Source: Mycobacterium neglectum
GTDB lineage: Bacteria; Actinomycetota; Actinomycetes; Mycobacteriales; Mycobacteriaceae
Assembly (NCBI RefSeq): GCF_002591975.1
Contig: NZ_NVQE01000008.1
Location: 62,001 to 126,000 of the forward strand
DNA length: 64,000 bases
Direction of reading: 5' to 3'
The notes under the pieces were generated by a model. The model was not told the origin of the DNA, ran no database searches, and saw only the letters and a list, made by a program, of their open reading frames with translations. This document shows positions 25,608 through 34,320 of the stretch, one piece after another. The position numbers and the translations under genes are program-made. Within the stretch, counting starts at the first letter, position 1; every line of letters begins with the position of its first letter.

Positions 25608-26773
25608 GCATCGCGCTGAACGCGGCGGACATGTTGGACCGGGCCCAGGCTCGCACCGGACTGACGGACTACGGCGATCCCACCCTGCCCGAGCGATTCG
25701 CGACGGCCGTAGACCTTCTCAACAGCATGGGTATGGATGTCGATGGGCGCAGGCGGGCCGAGGACGTATGTCATTGGCTGCTCACCTCACGCTTGAAGTT
25801 CTTCGAGGACCGGAATCGATATCCGGTCGCCGCCGAAGTGATCGAGCGGCCCATGTTCGTGACCGGTGAACCACGTTCGGGAACGACCCTCATGCACGCT
25901 CTGATGTCGGTGGATCCCGATGCGCGGGCACTTCGGTTTTGGGAGGTGATGTATCCCTCGCCGCCGCCCGGCATCGCCGGAGACAATGACCCCCGCCGGG
26001 CACGCGCCGATGTTGACTGGCGCGAGATCAACGCCAAGATGCCGAAATGGCTGCACAGCCACCCCTACAACGACATGCTTGGCGACGGACTGCCTGAGGA
26101 CGAACGTACCTGGGCGTTCGACTTTCGCGTCATGACGCCGACCGCGTGGTGGCGGGTTCCGATGCAGACGGTCGTCGGGGGTCTGCCCACCGACGATGCT
26201 GCTCAGTACCGTATCCACCGGGCGATGCTGCAGCAGTTTCAGTACGGCCGCCAGCCGAAACAGTGGGTTCTGAAGGGATTTCACGGGTTTCGTCTGCAGG
26301 AGTTCTTCAACAGCTATCCGGACGCCAGCCTGCTTTGGCTGCACCGCGACCCCGTGCAGGTTGCGGCGTCGCGCACGATGATGATGGCCGACATTCTCGA
26401 GGGCATCGTCGGTCCGGTCGACCTGCAGGCCGCGGCGAAAATGCATCTCGAGCTGACGCGGACTTCCGTCGCCAACACGATGACCAATCCGCTCACCGAC
26501 GATCCTCGAATCATGCACGTGCGCTACGCCGATTTCCTCGCCGATCCGGTGGGCACCGTCGGCCGCTACTACGAGTTCTGCGGGCGGACACTGAGCGCCC
26601 AGGCCCAGACGGAGATGCGTACCTACCTGACGAACAATCCCGGCGACCGGCACGGAAAGTTCCGCTACTCGACGAAGTTGCTCACCGACATCGGTGAGGA
26701 CCTCAACGCGCTGCATGACGAATTCCGGCCGTTCCGTGAGCGATTCGGTGTCGCGATCGAACAGCGGGGGTGA
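25604..26773 (+). CDS. sulfotransferase family protein
   Basis: A 389-residue PAPS-dependent sulfotransferase-like protein. The 5'-phosphosulfate loop is TGEPRSGTTLMHAL near residue 90; a 3'-phosphate-like stretch WLHRDPVQVAASR comes near 245. This family is common in mycobacteria, where many members have unknown acceptors. A sulfotransferase inside a catabolic operon is unusual: it may activate or tag a hydroxylated intermediate. ATG 25604 has GGAGA upstream and overlaps the LLM gene stop. Confidence 0.88.
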   Translation: MSIALNAADMLDRAQARTGLTDYGDPTLPERFATAVDLLNSMGMDVDGRRRAEDVCHWLLTSRLKFFEDRNRYPVAAEVIERPMFVTGEPRSGTTLMHALMSVDPDARALRFWEVMYPSPPPGIAGDNDPRRARADVDWREINAKMPKWLHSHPYNDMLGDGLPEDERTWAFDFRVMTPTAWWRVPMQTVVGGLPTDDAAQYRIHRAMLQQFQYGRQPKQWVLKGFHGFRLQEFFNSYPDASLLWLHRDPVQVAASRTMMMADILEGIVGPVDLQAAAKMHLELTRTSVANTMTNPLTDDPRIMHVRYADFLADPVGTVGRYYEFCGRTLSAQAQTEMRTYLTNNPGDRHGKFRYSTKLLTDIGEDLNALHDEFRPFRERFGVAIEQRG

Positions 26774-27543
26774 GCATCATGCACGACCGGCTGTCGGTCC
26801 ACAGTGTGACGTTTCTGGGCATGCCACTCGCCGAGCAACACTCAGTTTGGCAATCGCTCGGGCTCACGCGCCTCAGCCTGATCGACTCTCAGCTCGGCGA
26901 GCCGGGACTCGCGCGACTGATCGATCAGAACGGGTACTCGGTGGACACCGTCTACCACCTGTTCGAGTCCGGCGATGGATTGTCCCGTGTCATCGAGACC
27001 GCCGCCGTGCTCGGCGCCCGCGTGGTCTACATGCTGACCGGAGGCCGGCGCGAATCGAACTGGGAGCAGGCGGCCGAGCGCTTCAGCGCCGCGATCGCGC
27101 CGTGCGTGCGCGAGGCACAGCAGGCGGGCGTGGCATTGGCGATCGAAAACGCCTCCGCCCTCTATGCCGACATCCACTTCGCCCACACCCTGAGGGACAC
27201 GATCACCCTGGCCGAGATGGCGGGAGTCGGCGTCTGCATCGACCTGTTTCACTGCTGGGCAGAAGCCGACCTTACGGGCCTCGTCGAACGTGCGTTGCCG
27301 CGGACAGTCCAGATCCAGCTGAGCGATTATGTTCTCGGCGATCGCGCGCTACCCGGACGTGCGGTCCCCGCCGACGGGGCGATTCCCATCGAGCAGTTCC
27401 TCCGGCAGATACTGGCGGGTGGCTACCCCCACGGCTTCGATCTGGAATTGATCGGCCCGCGAATCGAGGCCGAGGGCAGAGTCGAGGCAGCGCGCCGGGC
27501 CTGTGAGACGGTATCGACGATGCTGAAAAGAAGCGGTGCATAG
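26770..27543 (+). CDS. xylose isomerase-like TIM-barrel protein
   Basis: A 257-residue sugar-phosphate isomerase/epimerase-like TIM barrel (AP_endonuc_2 fold). Supporting stretches are LAIENAS (metal Glu), GVCIDLFHCWAE (Asp and His), and VQIQLSDYV near the end. The reaction could be isomerisation or epimerisation of a polar intermediate, or none. GTG overlaps the sulfotransferase stop (GTGA). Its place after a sulfotransferase and an LLM enzyme gives no clear substrate. Confidence 0.82.
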   Translation: MSIMHDRLSVHSVTFLGMPLAEQHSVWQSLGLTRLSLIDSQLGEPGLARLIDQNGYSVDTVYHLFESGDGLSRVIETAAVLGARVVYMLTGGRRESNWEQAAERFSAAIAPCVREAQQAGVALAIENASALYADIHFAHTLRDTITLAEMAGVGVCIDLFHCWAEADLTGLVERALPRTVQIQLSDYVLGDRALPGRAVPADGAIPIEQFLRQILAGGYPHGFDLELIGPRIEAEGRVEAARRACETVSTMLKRSGA

Positions 27544-27554
27544 GGGAATACGCG

Positions 27555-28763
27555 ATGGCTTTCGGAGACGGCACTGACGATGCCGCGCTGAACATGGCGT
27601 GGACCGAGTTCTGCGAACGTCTCAAGGCGGCGGGCGAGCGGGTTTTCAAGGACCACAACTCCGCGTCGGGTCGGCAGCGCGCCGACGGCTTCCGGTTCCT
27701 CACCCAGAACCTCGGCCAGGCGTTCGACCTGGCGTTGGAGACCAAGGACACCCGCTATCCGGCGATCCACACCTTCTGCAATCCCACGCGCAAGCTCGGT
27801 GGTGACTGTGCCGATTTCATCTATCAGCAGGCATGGATCGACGGCGAGTCGACATATCGCATTGTCGGGGACCGCGGCACCGCACGGTTCCTCAATATCA
27901 CCGTGCAGGGACCGCGCTCCGACGGTTCGGGCGTACTCCACGAGCCGTTCGGCGATGTGCCGGAGGCGAACCTGTTCGGCGAAGAACTCACCACCGCAGC
28001 CGACGGCGGGTTCGAGGTCTACGTCGGCGGTGAAAGCCGTGGTGCGAACTGGCTACCCACCACCGGAGATTCACGGAAGTTGTTCATCCGCCAGGGTTTC
28101 GATTGCTGGGACGAGCAGCCGGCCCGCATGCGGATCGAGCGTGTCGGCATGGATGCCCCGAAACCGTTGCCGACGCCGGCGTCGATGATCGATGCGATGG
28201 ACTGGGCGGGTGGCTTCGTCACCGGATTGATGGATGACTGGCCTGAGTTCCCGTTCCGCTACGGCGGGGTAGACGAAGACAACCCCAACCGGTTTCCGCA
28301 AACCCCCGCAACCGGACCGGATGCGAAACGCGGTCGCGCCGCGGTGAATATGTACTGGGTGCTATCCGCCGACGAGGCGCTGGTCATCGAGTTCGATGCG
28401 CATGACGGCCTGTGGATGTTCACCAGCATGGGAGTGTTCTTCAACAGCATGGACTACCTCTACCGGCCGGTGAGCTACACGCCGAGCCGCACCGCAGTGG
28501 ACGGCGACGGCAAGGTTCGGCTGGTCCTGGCCCACGATGACCCGGGATATCACAACTGGATCGACACCCAGGGTTTCGAGCGGGGCAACATCACTTACCG
28601 GCACATGCTCGAAGGAGCGCCCGCCGAGCTGCACACGCGTGTGGTCAAACGCGCGCATCTGGCCGATGCGTTGCCGCCGGACACGGCGACCGTTACCGCC
28701 GCTGAGCGCGTCGCGCAGATGTGGGCCCGATTCAACGGAATTCGGCAGCGCTACGTGTTGTGA
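27555..28763 (+). CDS. DUF1214-like domain protein
   Basis: A 402-residue protein without signal peptide or membrane segment. It resembles DUF1214/DUF1254-type proteins: an N-terminal helical part (WTEFCERLKAAGERVF), a beta-rich middle with YRIVGDRGTARFLNITVQG, and a C-terminal NITYRHMLEGAPAE region. Such proteins occur in mycobacterial lipid operons with no known reaction. It ends the nine-gene plus-strand operon; a stem-loop lies between it and the convergent secreted-protein gene. Confidence 0.75.
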   Translation: MAFGDGTDDAALNMAWTEFCERLKAAGERVFKDHNSASGRQRADGFRFLTQNLGQAFDLALETKDTRYPAIHTFCNPTRKLGGDCADFIYQQAWIDGESTYRIVGDRGTARFLNITVQGPRSDGSGVLHEPFGDVPEANLFGEELTTAADGGFEVYVGGESRGANWLPTTGDSRKLFIRQGFDCWDEQPARMRIERVGMDAPKPLPTPASMIDAMDWAGGFVTGLMDDWPEFPFRYGGVDEDNPNRFPQTPATGPDAKRGRAAVNMYWVLSADEALVIEFDAHDGLWMFTSMGVFFNSMDYLYRPVSYTPSRTAVDGDGKVRLVLAHDDPGYHNWIDTQGFERGNITYRHMLEGAPAELHTRVVKRAHLADALPPDTATVTAAERVAQMWARFNGIRQRYVL

Positions 28764-28808
28764 TTTCGGCGCACGTACGATCGCTGAGCGAACGTTAGCG
28801 CACCGAAA
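28764..28808. terminator. stem-loop between convergent operons
   Basis: TTTCGGCGC-like (28764-28772) can pair with GCACCGAAA (28800-28808) in a nine-base stem around a 27-base loop that itself holds a small TCGCTGAGCGA hairpin. It lies between stops at 28763 and 28812. No T-tract is present, as is common in mycobacteria, so function is uncertain. Confidence 0.4.
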
Positions 28809-28811
28809 CCA

Positions 28812-29300
28812 CTAGAGCCGCTGCAGTCTGAACGTCCAGAACTGCTGTCCGGGCGGGCCGTTGAAGCAGCCGACGTCGTAGTCCGAGGTGATGGTGCCGG
28901 CCAAGGTGTTGTCGTCCCACACCCACGTCTCGTGGGTGGGCATGGCGTAACCGGGAAGGCACTGCAGACCGTCGGACACGTCGACCTTCAGCGTCCATTG
29001 GCCGTTGACCAGGTAGGCGTTGCCCTTGTAGTAGTTGTAGAACTTCAGCCGTGGCGCCGCGCTGATATACCGGCAATCCTCCGTGGGAACAGGAGTGCAC
29101 CTCGCGACGAACCAGTACCACGACGCCCGTTCGTACCTGTTGGTCATCACGTCGTAGTTGCCGGGATGCCAAAACGCTTGGGCAGGAGGCGCGACCACCG
29201 TCGCGAGCGTCACCAGGACGGCGGCGACGGCCGCGGTCAGGACCTTGATGGGCTTCGTCATCGCCGTCATGGCCTCCCAATTGCGTTTGCCGGTGCTCAT
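28812..29300 (-). CDS. secreted protein of unknown function
   Basis: A 162-residue exported protein. After a long positively charged N-region (an alternative start is ATG 29261) comes a hydrophobic core, VLTAAVAAVLVTLATVV, and an APPAQA-F signal-peptidase site. The mature part has about 120 residues with several Cys and many Trp/Tyr, and contains SDGLQCLPG, ETWVWDD and ITSDYDVGCF. It resembles in style the secreted proteins at 45326 and 45930, near the mce genes. It lies 32 bases past the P450 start-side neighbour of the same strand, so it may be the operon's last gene. Function unknown. Confidence 0.75.
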   Translation of the reverse strand: MSTGKRNWEAMTAMTKPIKVLTAAVAAVLVTLATVVAPPAQAFWHPGNYDVMTNRYERASWYWFVARCTPVPTEDCRYISAAPRLKFYNYYKGNAYLVNGQWTLKVDVSDGLQCLPGYAMPTHETWVWDDNTLAGTITSDYDVGCFNGPPGQQFWTFRLQRL

Positions 29301-29332
29301 CAAACCACCTCGATGGAGATCTCGGTCGGAGA

Positions 29333-30700
29333 TCAGTCGATGACGACTGCGTCCTTGTGTTCGGTGATGGGCCTGGCCGGCTGCTGTTCATCGCAGATCC
29401 GCTGAAGTTTCTCCAGCGTCTCGTCCAGCCCCGGGCCCAGTGGCTTGCCCGGCGTGAACGTCGCGGGCAGGTGCTTCATGCCCTGGATGACACCGATGGT
29501 CTCGTAGTGCTCGGTGCCCTCGGGGTCACAGACGTAGTCGGGCATGCGGTCCAACACAGCGGTCAGCATCGACTTGAAGACCGTGCGGGCGACGTTGGAG
29601 CCCACGCAACGGTGTACACCGATGCCGAAGCTGAAGTGGCGGTTGCCCTTCCGGTCCATGATGAGCTCGTTGGGCTTCTCGAAGACCGACGGGTCGCGGT
29701 TGGCCATGGCCCAGGAGATCCAAAGTCGCTCGCCTTCTCTGAATTTTGTGCCCTCGACCTCGACGTCATCGGCGAAGGTGCGGCCGTCGCCCGGCGCGGG
29801 TGTGTAAAAGCGCAGAAACTCCTCGGTGGCCGGGTTCAGCAGGGTGTCGCGTTCGCGGCTGAGAAGTTCGCGCTGGTCCGGGTTCTCCGACAGCCACTCC
29901 AGCGAGTGCGCGGTGAGCGCCGTCGTGGTGTCGAAGCCGCCGCCGATGATCAAACCGAGATTGCCGAGGATCTCGAGGTCGGGGGCGGGTTCGCCGCCGA
30001 TGCGCAACTGCAGCAGCGCATTGATCAGCCCGGGTCGCGGGTTCTCCCGAACCTCCATCATGGTGGTGATCATGTCGATGCCCATCTGCCGGTTCATCTC
30101 GGCGACGCGCGCGGCGTCGGGCGAGTGTTCCGGAGTGGATACCGACAGGTGTGCGGGCTCGCTGTAGACCGGCCACTTCTTCAGCTCGATGCCCATCATC
30201 GCCAAGGTGAGCACGGCGGGCACGATGTTGGCGAGGTCGTCGACGAAATCGATGTGGCCTGATTCAATCTTCTCGTCGAGCGCCGCCCGGGTGATTTCGT
30301 CGACGAACGGTTGCCAGCGCCTGATCGCCGCGGGGGAGAGGTAGGGGTTCAAGGCCCCGCGATAGGTACCGTGCTCGGGTTCGTCCATCTCGAGGATGCC
30401 GCCGCGCACGACCGTCGCTCGTTGCGCCTTCGGGATGGTTATCCCCTGATAGCCCTTGCGTTCTCCGTTGATGTCGTGATCGTTGGACACCACCGGACAA
30501 CGCGCCAGCTCGAACACGTGCTTGCTGTCGGCGGCAACCCAATGCCCGTCGTAGACGTCGGTCCAGGCCATCGGGCACTTGGACTGCATCTCCTCGGTGA
30601 TCTTCTCGAACTGCACCCGATACTCCGGGGTGTGCCGGTCGAAGTGGTACCGATTCTTCTTCCGCTCGTTGTCGGCGGCGCGGATGTCGTCGACACTCAA
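29333..30700 (-). CDS. cytochrome P450
   Basis: A 455-residue class I P450. The I-helix reads GGGFDTTTALTAHSLEWL, and the haem loop FGIGVHRCVGSNVAR has its Cys at residue 365. A C-terminal tail of about 30 residues follows the usual end. TTG 30700 is preferred as start because AGGGAGA lies seven or more bases before it; upstream in-frame codons run into the ferredoxin gene. The order is SDR, SDR, ferredoxin, P450, so the ferredoxin at 30756 is the likely electron donor. The neighbouring SDRs and aldehyde dehydrogenase suggest stepwise oxidation of a terminal carbon: alcohol, aldehyde, acid (inference). Confidence 0.93.
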   Translation of the reverse strand: MSVDDIRAADNERKKNRYHFDRHTPEYRVQFEKITEEMQSKCPMAWTDVYDGHWVAADSKHVFELARCPVVSNDHDINGERKGYQGITIPKAQRATVVRGGILEMDEPEHGTYRGALNPYLSPAAIRRWQPFVDEITRAALDEKIESGHIDFVDDLANIVPAVLTLAMMGIELKKWPVYSEPAHLSVSTPEHSPDAARVAEMNRQMGIDMITTMMEVRENPRPGLINALLQLRIGGEPAPDLEILGNLGLIIGGGFDTTTALTAHSLEWLSENPDQRELLSRERDTLLNPATEEFLRFYTPAPGDGRTFADDVEVEGTKFREGERLWISWAMANRDPSVFEKPNELIMDRKGNRHFSFGIGVHRCVGSNVARTVFKSMLTAVLDRMPDYVCDPEGTEHYETIGVIQGMKHLPATFTPGKPLGPGLDETLEKLQRICDEQQPARPITEHKDAVVID

Positions 30701-30755
30701 GACTTGTCTCCCTGCACTTGGGGCTGAATTGCCGGCACCGCCGGCGCCGGTTGTC

Positions 30756-30950
30756 TCACTCTTCGATCGAGATGGCCTGCTCGGGGCACGACTGCACGGC
30801 TTCGCGTACCGCGTCCTCCTGGTCGGGCGGCACCACCTCGTGCACCGGCGAGGCGGTGCCGTCAATATCGCTGAGCTCGAAGGAATCTGGCGCGATCATC
30901 GAGCACAGCGTGTGGCCCTGGCAGCGTCCCGAGTCGACGAAAACCTTCAC
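30756..30950 (-). CDS. 3Fe-4S ferredoxin, P450 partner
   Basis: A 64-residue ferredoxin: C10-Q-G-H13-T-L-C16 and a late SCP motif, with His in the variable ligand position as in the ferredoxin at 1440. GTG 30950 has AGGAGG upstream. It lies 55 bases before the P450 start and 20 bases after the SDR stop in the same direction. It is expected to reduce the P450 at 29333. No signal peptide. Confidence 0.93.
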   Translation of the reverse strand: MKVFVDSGRCQGHTLCSMIAPDSFELSDIDGTASPVHEVVPPDQEDAVREAVQSCPEQAISIEE

Positions 30951-30970
30951 GGTGTCCTCCTGCCTTAGGG

Positions 30971-31831
30971 TCAGTTGTGGTAGTCGTACCACTTGAGGTA
31001 GCCGCCGGCGTCCACCCGAACCTGCATTCCTGTGACGTAGCGGGCCTCGTCCGATGCCAGCCACAACACGGCGTTGCTGATGTCGACCGGTTCGATCCAC
31101 GGCACCTTCATGGCCTGCTGGACATAGAAAACGGGTTCGGCGTCCGCCAGTGTCGGACTCTCGAGGTCGGGACGGAACGACTTGTACATCGGCTCGCTCT
31201 GCAGCATGTCGGTGTTGCAGTTGGTCGGGTGCACCACATTCGCACGGATTCCTCGCGGTGCGAGCTCGGTCGCCAGGTCGTGCACATAAGCCGACAGCGC
31301 CCGCTTGCTGTGGACGTAGGCCATACCGCCCGGGTCCCCGCCGGGGTTGGGTTTGTTGTGGGTGTCCATCAGCGCCGCGGTCGAACCTGTCGCCACGATC
31401 GCCGCGCCCTCCGTGAGATGCGGCAGTGCGACGTTGATCGCGTTGAGCGTTCCGACGAGGTTGGTGTTGATGACGTCTACCCAAGCCTGTAGCGGCGGTT
31501 CGCCTTTCATACCCGCGATCCCTGCCTGGGCCACGACGATGTCGACGTGGCCGAATTGCGAGATGCCCTCCTCGAGCGCGGCCCGCAGCTGCGAGGCCTC
31601 CCGCACGTCGGCCTGCGCGGTGAAGACACTGCGGCCGGTCTTCTCGACAAGTTTGGCGGTCTCTTCGAGGTCTTCGGGCGTCGCCATCGGGTAACCGATC
31701 GTTGCGATGTCCTGACAGAGGTCGACGGCGATGATGTCGGCGCCTTCCTCGGCGAGCCGAACCGCGTGACTGCGGCCCTGCCCGCGCGCGGCACCGGTGA
31801 CGAAAGCGACCTTGCCCTGTACTCGTCCCAC
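30971..31831 (-). CDS. mycofactocin-coupled SDR family oxidoreductase
   Basis: A 286-residue SDR of the mycofactocin-associated subfamily, recognised by GKVAFVTGAARGQGRSHAV, then AEEGADIIAVDLC and an extended loop before LVEKTGRSV. The catalytic Ser is in VATGSTAAL and the Tyr/Lys pair in YVHSKRA. These enzymes hold NAD(H) tightly and pass electrons to the peptide-derived redox cofactor mycofactocin. The mycofactocin biosynthesis genes are not in this window. GTG 31831 is chosen because AAGGGA lies upstream. It likely oxidises an alcohol produced by the neighbouring P450. Confidence 0.9.
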   Translation of the reverse strand: MGRVQGKVAFVTGAARGQGRSHAVRLAEEGADIIAVDLCQDIATIGYPMATPEDLEETAKLVEKTGRSVFTAQADVREASQLRAALEEGISQFGHVDIVVAQAGIAGMKGEPPLQAWVDVINTNLVGTLNAINVALPHLTEGAAIVATGSTAALMDTHNKPNPGGDPGGMAYVHSKRALSAYVHDLATELAPRGIRANVVHPTNCNTDMLQSEPMYKSFRPDLESPTLADAEPVFYVQQAMKVPWIEPVDISNAVLWLASDEARYVTGMQVRVDAGGYLKWYDYHN

Positions 31832-31860
31832 TGAGATGTCCCTTCGATTCTGCTGTTTGG

Positions 31861-32565
31861 TTACGTGTTCCGGCCGCCGTTGACGCCCAGGATCTGTCCG
31901 GTGATGTAGCCGGCCTCCTCGGACACCAGGAATGCGCAGGCGGCCGCGATGTCCTCGGGCCTGCCGATGCGCCGCACGGGCGTCGAGTCGATGCTCTGCT
32001 GAACCGTCAGGTAGCCGCGCTCTTCGGACTTGCGCAACATCGGGGTGTCGATGAAGCCGGGCGGCACGGCGTTGACGGTGATGCCGCTCGGGCCGTACTC
32101 CAACGCAAGCGACTTGGTCAGTCCGTTGACTGCAGACTTGGCCGCCACATATGGAGACATGTACGGCTGGCCGGAATGCGTGCTCGATGACGAGATGTTG
32201 ACGATGCGACCCCAGCCGGCCTCGATCATGTCGGGCAAGACCGCCTGGATGCAGTGGAAGACGCCGTTGAGGTTGACATCGACGACCCGCTGCCACTCGT
32301 CGAACGAGATGTCGGTGAATCGCTTGAACTTCTCCAGGCCCGCGGCGTTCACCAGAACGGTCACCGGACCGAGCTTGGCGCGCACGGCGTCCAGCGCCGC
32401 GTCGACTTGGGCGCGATCGGTGACGTCGGCGACGTACGAGTGGTCAACGTCCGACGGATTGAGGTCCAGAATCGCGACATTCATGCCGTCCGCGCGCAAC
32501 CGGTGCGCGACGGCCTGTCCTATGCCGGAGCCGCCTCCGGTCACGACAGCGTTCTTCAACTCCAC
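31861..32565 (-). CDS. SDR family oxidoreductase
   Basis: A 234-residue classical SDR: cofactor motif TGGGSGIG, NAAG, catalytic Ser in NISSSSTHSG, Tyr/Lys in YVAAKSA and a typical C-terminal ITGQILGVNGG. The GTG start at 32565 has a weak GGCAGG ribosome site. It is the first gene of the operon that continues with the mycofactocin-type SDR, ferredoxin and P450, and is divergent from the aldehyde dehydrogenase-mce operon. The reaction is NAD(P)-linked alcohol oxidation or ketone reduction; substrate unknown. Confidence 0.92.
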   Translation of the reverse strand: MELKNAVVTGGGSGIGQAVAHRLRADGMNVAILDLNPSDVDHSYVADVTDRAQVDAALDAVRAKLGPVTVLVNAAGLEKFKRFTDISFDEWQRVVDVNLNGVFHCIQAVLPDMIEAGWGRIVNISSSSTHSGQPYMSPYVAAKSAVNGLTKSLALEYGPSGITVNAVPPGFIDTPMLRKSEERGYLTVQQSIDSTPVRRIGRPEDIAAACAFLVSEEAGYITGQILGVNGGRNT

Positions 32566-32604
32566 ACCTGCCGGTCATGCATTAAGAATCGTCCTTCCGA
32601 TTAT

Positions 32605-32619
32605 GAGAACCGTACTCTC
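32605..32619. promoter_or_regulatory. GAGAA-N5-CTCTC operator copy 4
   Basis: GAGAACCGTACTCTC followed by GTG sits 40 bases upstream of the SDR start and within the 249-base divergent gap shared with the aldehyde dehydrogenase gene. TACTCT (32613-32618) could serve as a plus-strand -10. One arm position deviates from the consensus. The gap contains a second, weaker copy at 32770. Confidence 0.6.
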
Positions 32620-32769
32620 GTGCGCTGCTATCCCGCAAGACACGGTAGAGGTCAGATTCGCACTGGTGAGACGTTTCATTGGTGATTGTCGCACCGTTAG
32701 GTGCAGGCAGCCGGAGTTCCGGCCTTTTCCTTGAGTTCTCTTGAGACGAATGTATGATTCGCCGGTGAT

Positions 32770-32784
32770 GAGAATGAAGTTTCC
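32770..32784 (+). promoter_or_regulatory. degenerate GAGAA-N5-TTTCC operator copy 5
   Basis: GAGAATGAAGTTTCC has a perfect left half-site and a right half matching TTTCC, the same variant as the copy at 50519. It is 31 bases before the aldehyde dehydrogenase start, the first gene of the transcription unit that runs through the mce operon. Flanking GAT and ATC extend the symmetry. Confidence 0.45.
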
Positions 32785-32814
32785 ATCACATGGGGCTGGG
32801 TGCTGAGGAGGATG

Positions 32815-34320
32815 ATGCAGGAAACGACCATCTCGAGTGGGGGAACCACCACCGACACCGCCACGCGCGGTGCCGACCGGCAGCTGCTGATCGGCGGCAA
32901 GCTACTCGACACGTCGCGGACGTTTTCCACCCTCAACCCAGCTACCGGCGAGGTGCTCGGCCATGCACCGGATGCCACCGTCGGCGACGCTGAAGCGGCC
33001 GTCGCCGCCGCGCGGCGCGCCTTCGATGAGACCGACTGGTCGACCAATACCGAATTGCGCATCCGCTGCCTCGAGCAGTTCCATCAGGCGCTGGTCGGCC
33101 ACCGCGACGAGCTCGCCACACTGACCATCGCCGAGGTCGGCGCCACCGAAGCGCTGTGTCAGGGCGCCCAGCTGGACCAGCCGATCGCGATCGTCCGTTA
33201 CTACGCAGACCTGCTCAAGACCTATTCGATGACCGAAGACCTCGGAAACATCGAGAGCCGCGGTATGCAGCACCACCGCTGGGTGGAGAAAGAGGCGGGC
33301 GGCGTCGTCGCCGCGATCATCGCCTACAACTATCCCACCCAGCTGGCGCTGGCCAAGCTCGCGCCCGCACTGGCCGCCGGCTGCACGGTGGTCCTGAAAT
33401 CCGCGCCCGACACCCCGCTGATCACGCTCGCGCTTGGTGAGCTGATCGCCAACCACACCGACATCCCCGCCGGCGTCGTGAATGTACTCAGTGGCGCCGA
33501 CCCTGAGGTCGGTGCCGCGCTGACGACCAGCCCGGACGTCGACATGGTCACTTTCACCGGCTCGACGCCGACCGGTCGCCGGATCATGTCGGCGGCCAGC
33601 GACACCCTAAAGCGGGTGTTCTTGGAACTCGGCGGCAAGTCGGCGGCGATCGTCCTGGACGACGCCGACTTCAACACCGCCGCGCTGTTCTCGGCCTTCA
33701 GCATGGTTACTCACGCCGGACAGGGTTGCGCGCTGACGTCTCGGCTACTCGTGCCCAGAAGCCGGCACGACGAGATCGTCGAACTGGTGAAGAACAACTT
33801 CGGGCTGGTGCGTTACGGAAATCCCGCTGACGCAGGCACGTACATGGGTCCGCTGATCAGCGATAGGCAGCGCGACAAGGTCGACGGCATGGTGAAACGC
33901 GCCGTCGAGGCAGGCGCCACGCTGGTGACCGGAGGCGAGAAGGTCGATCCCGGCTTCTTCTATACCCCCACCCTGCTGACCAACGTTGACCCCGACAGCG
34001 AGATCGCCCAGGAAGAGGTCTTCGGCCCGGTCCTCGTGGTCATCGCCTACGACGACGACGACGACGCAGTGCGCATCGCCAACAACTCGATCTACGGGCT
34101 GTCGGGCGCGGTGTTCGGCAGCCAGGACCGCGCGCTCGCGGTGGCCCGCCGCATTCGGACGGGCACCTTCTCCATCAACGGGGGCAACTACTTCAGCCCT
34201 GACAGTCCGTTCGGCGGCTACAAGCAATCCGGAATCGGACGCGAAATGGGCACCGCAGGGCTCGAGGAGTTTCTCGAGTCCAAGACGTTCGCTGTAGTTC
34301 TTCCGGGGGTGGGTTCATGA
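32815..34320 (+). CDS. aldehyde dehydrogenase
   Basis: A 501-residue NAD(P)-dependent aldehyde dehydrogenase. The cofactor loop FTGSTPTGRRI, the general-base Glu in LELGGKSAAIVLDD, the nucleophile Cys in HAGQGCALTSR and the EEVFGPVL motif are all present. Two adjacent ATG codons (32812, 32815) follow GAGGAGG; the second has the more usable spacing. It should convert an aldehyde, perhaps made by the P450/SDR operon opposite, to an acid. ATGA overlaps the CoA-transferase gene, which could then activate that acid. Confidence 0.94.
   Translation: MQETTISSGGTTTDTATRGADRQLLIGGKLLDTSRTFSTLNPATGEVLGHAPDATVGDAEAAVAAARRAFDETDWSTNTELRIRCLEQFHQALVGHRDELATLTIAEVGATEALCQGAQLDQPIAIVRYYADLLKTYSMTEDLGNIESRGMQHHRWVEKEAGGVVAAIIAYNYPTQLALAKLAPALAAGCTVVLKSAPDTPLITLALGELIANHTDIPAGVVNVLSGADPEVGAALTTSPDVDMVTFTGSTPTGRRIMSAASDTLKRVFLELGGKSAAIVLDDADFNTAALFSAFSMVTHAGQGCALTSRLLVPRSRHDEIVELVKNNFGLVRYGNPADAGTYMGPLISDRQRDKVDGMVKRAVEAGATLVTGGEKVDPGFFYTPTLLTNVDPDSEIAQEEVFGPVLVVIAYDDDDDAVRIANNSIYGLSGAVFGSQDRALAVARRIRTGTFSINGGNYFSPDSPFGGYKQSGIGREMGTAGLEEFLESKTFAVVLPGVGS

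Noticed and set aside
30720..30755. Sequence similar to the MceE Pro-repeat DNA upstream of the P450 at 29333
   Set aside because: A single short GC-rich match, not a repeat copy; chance in this base composition.
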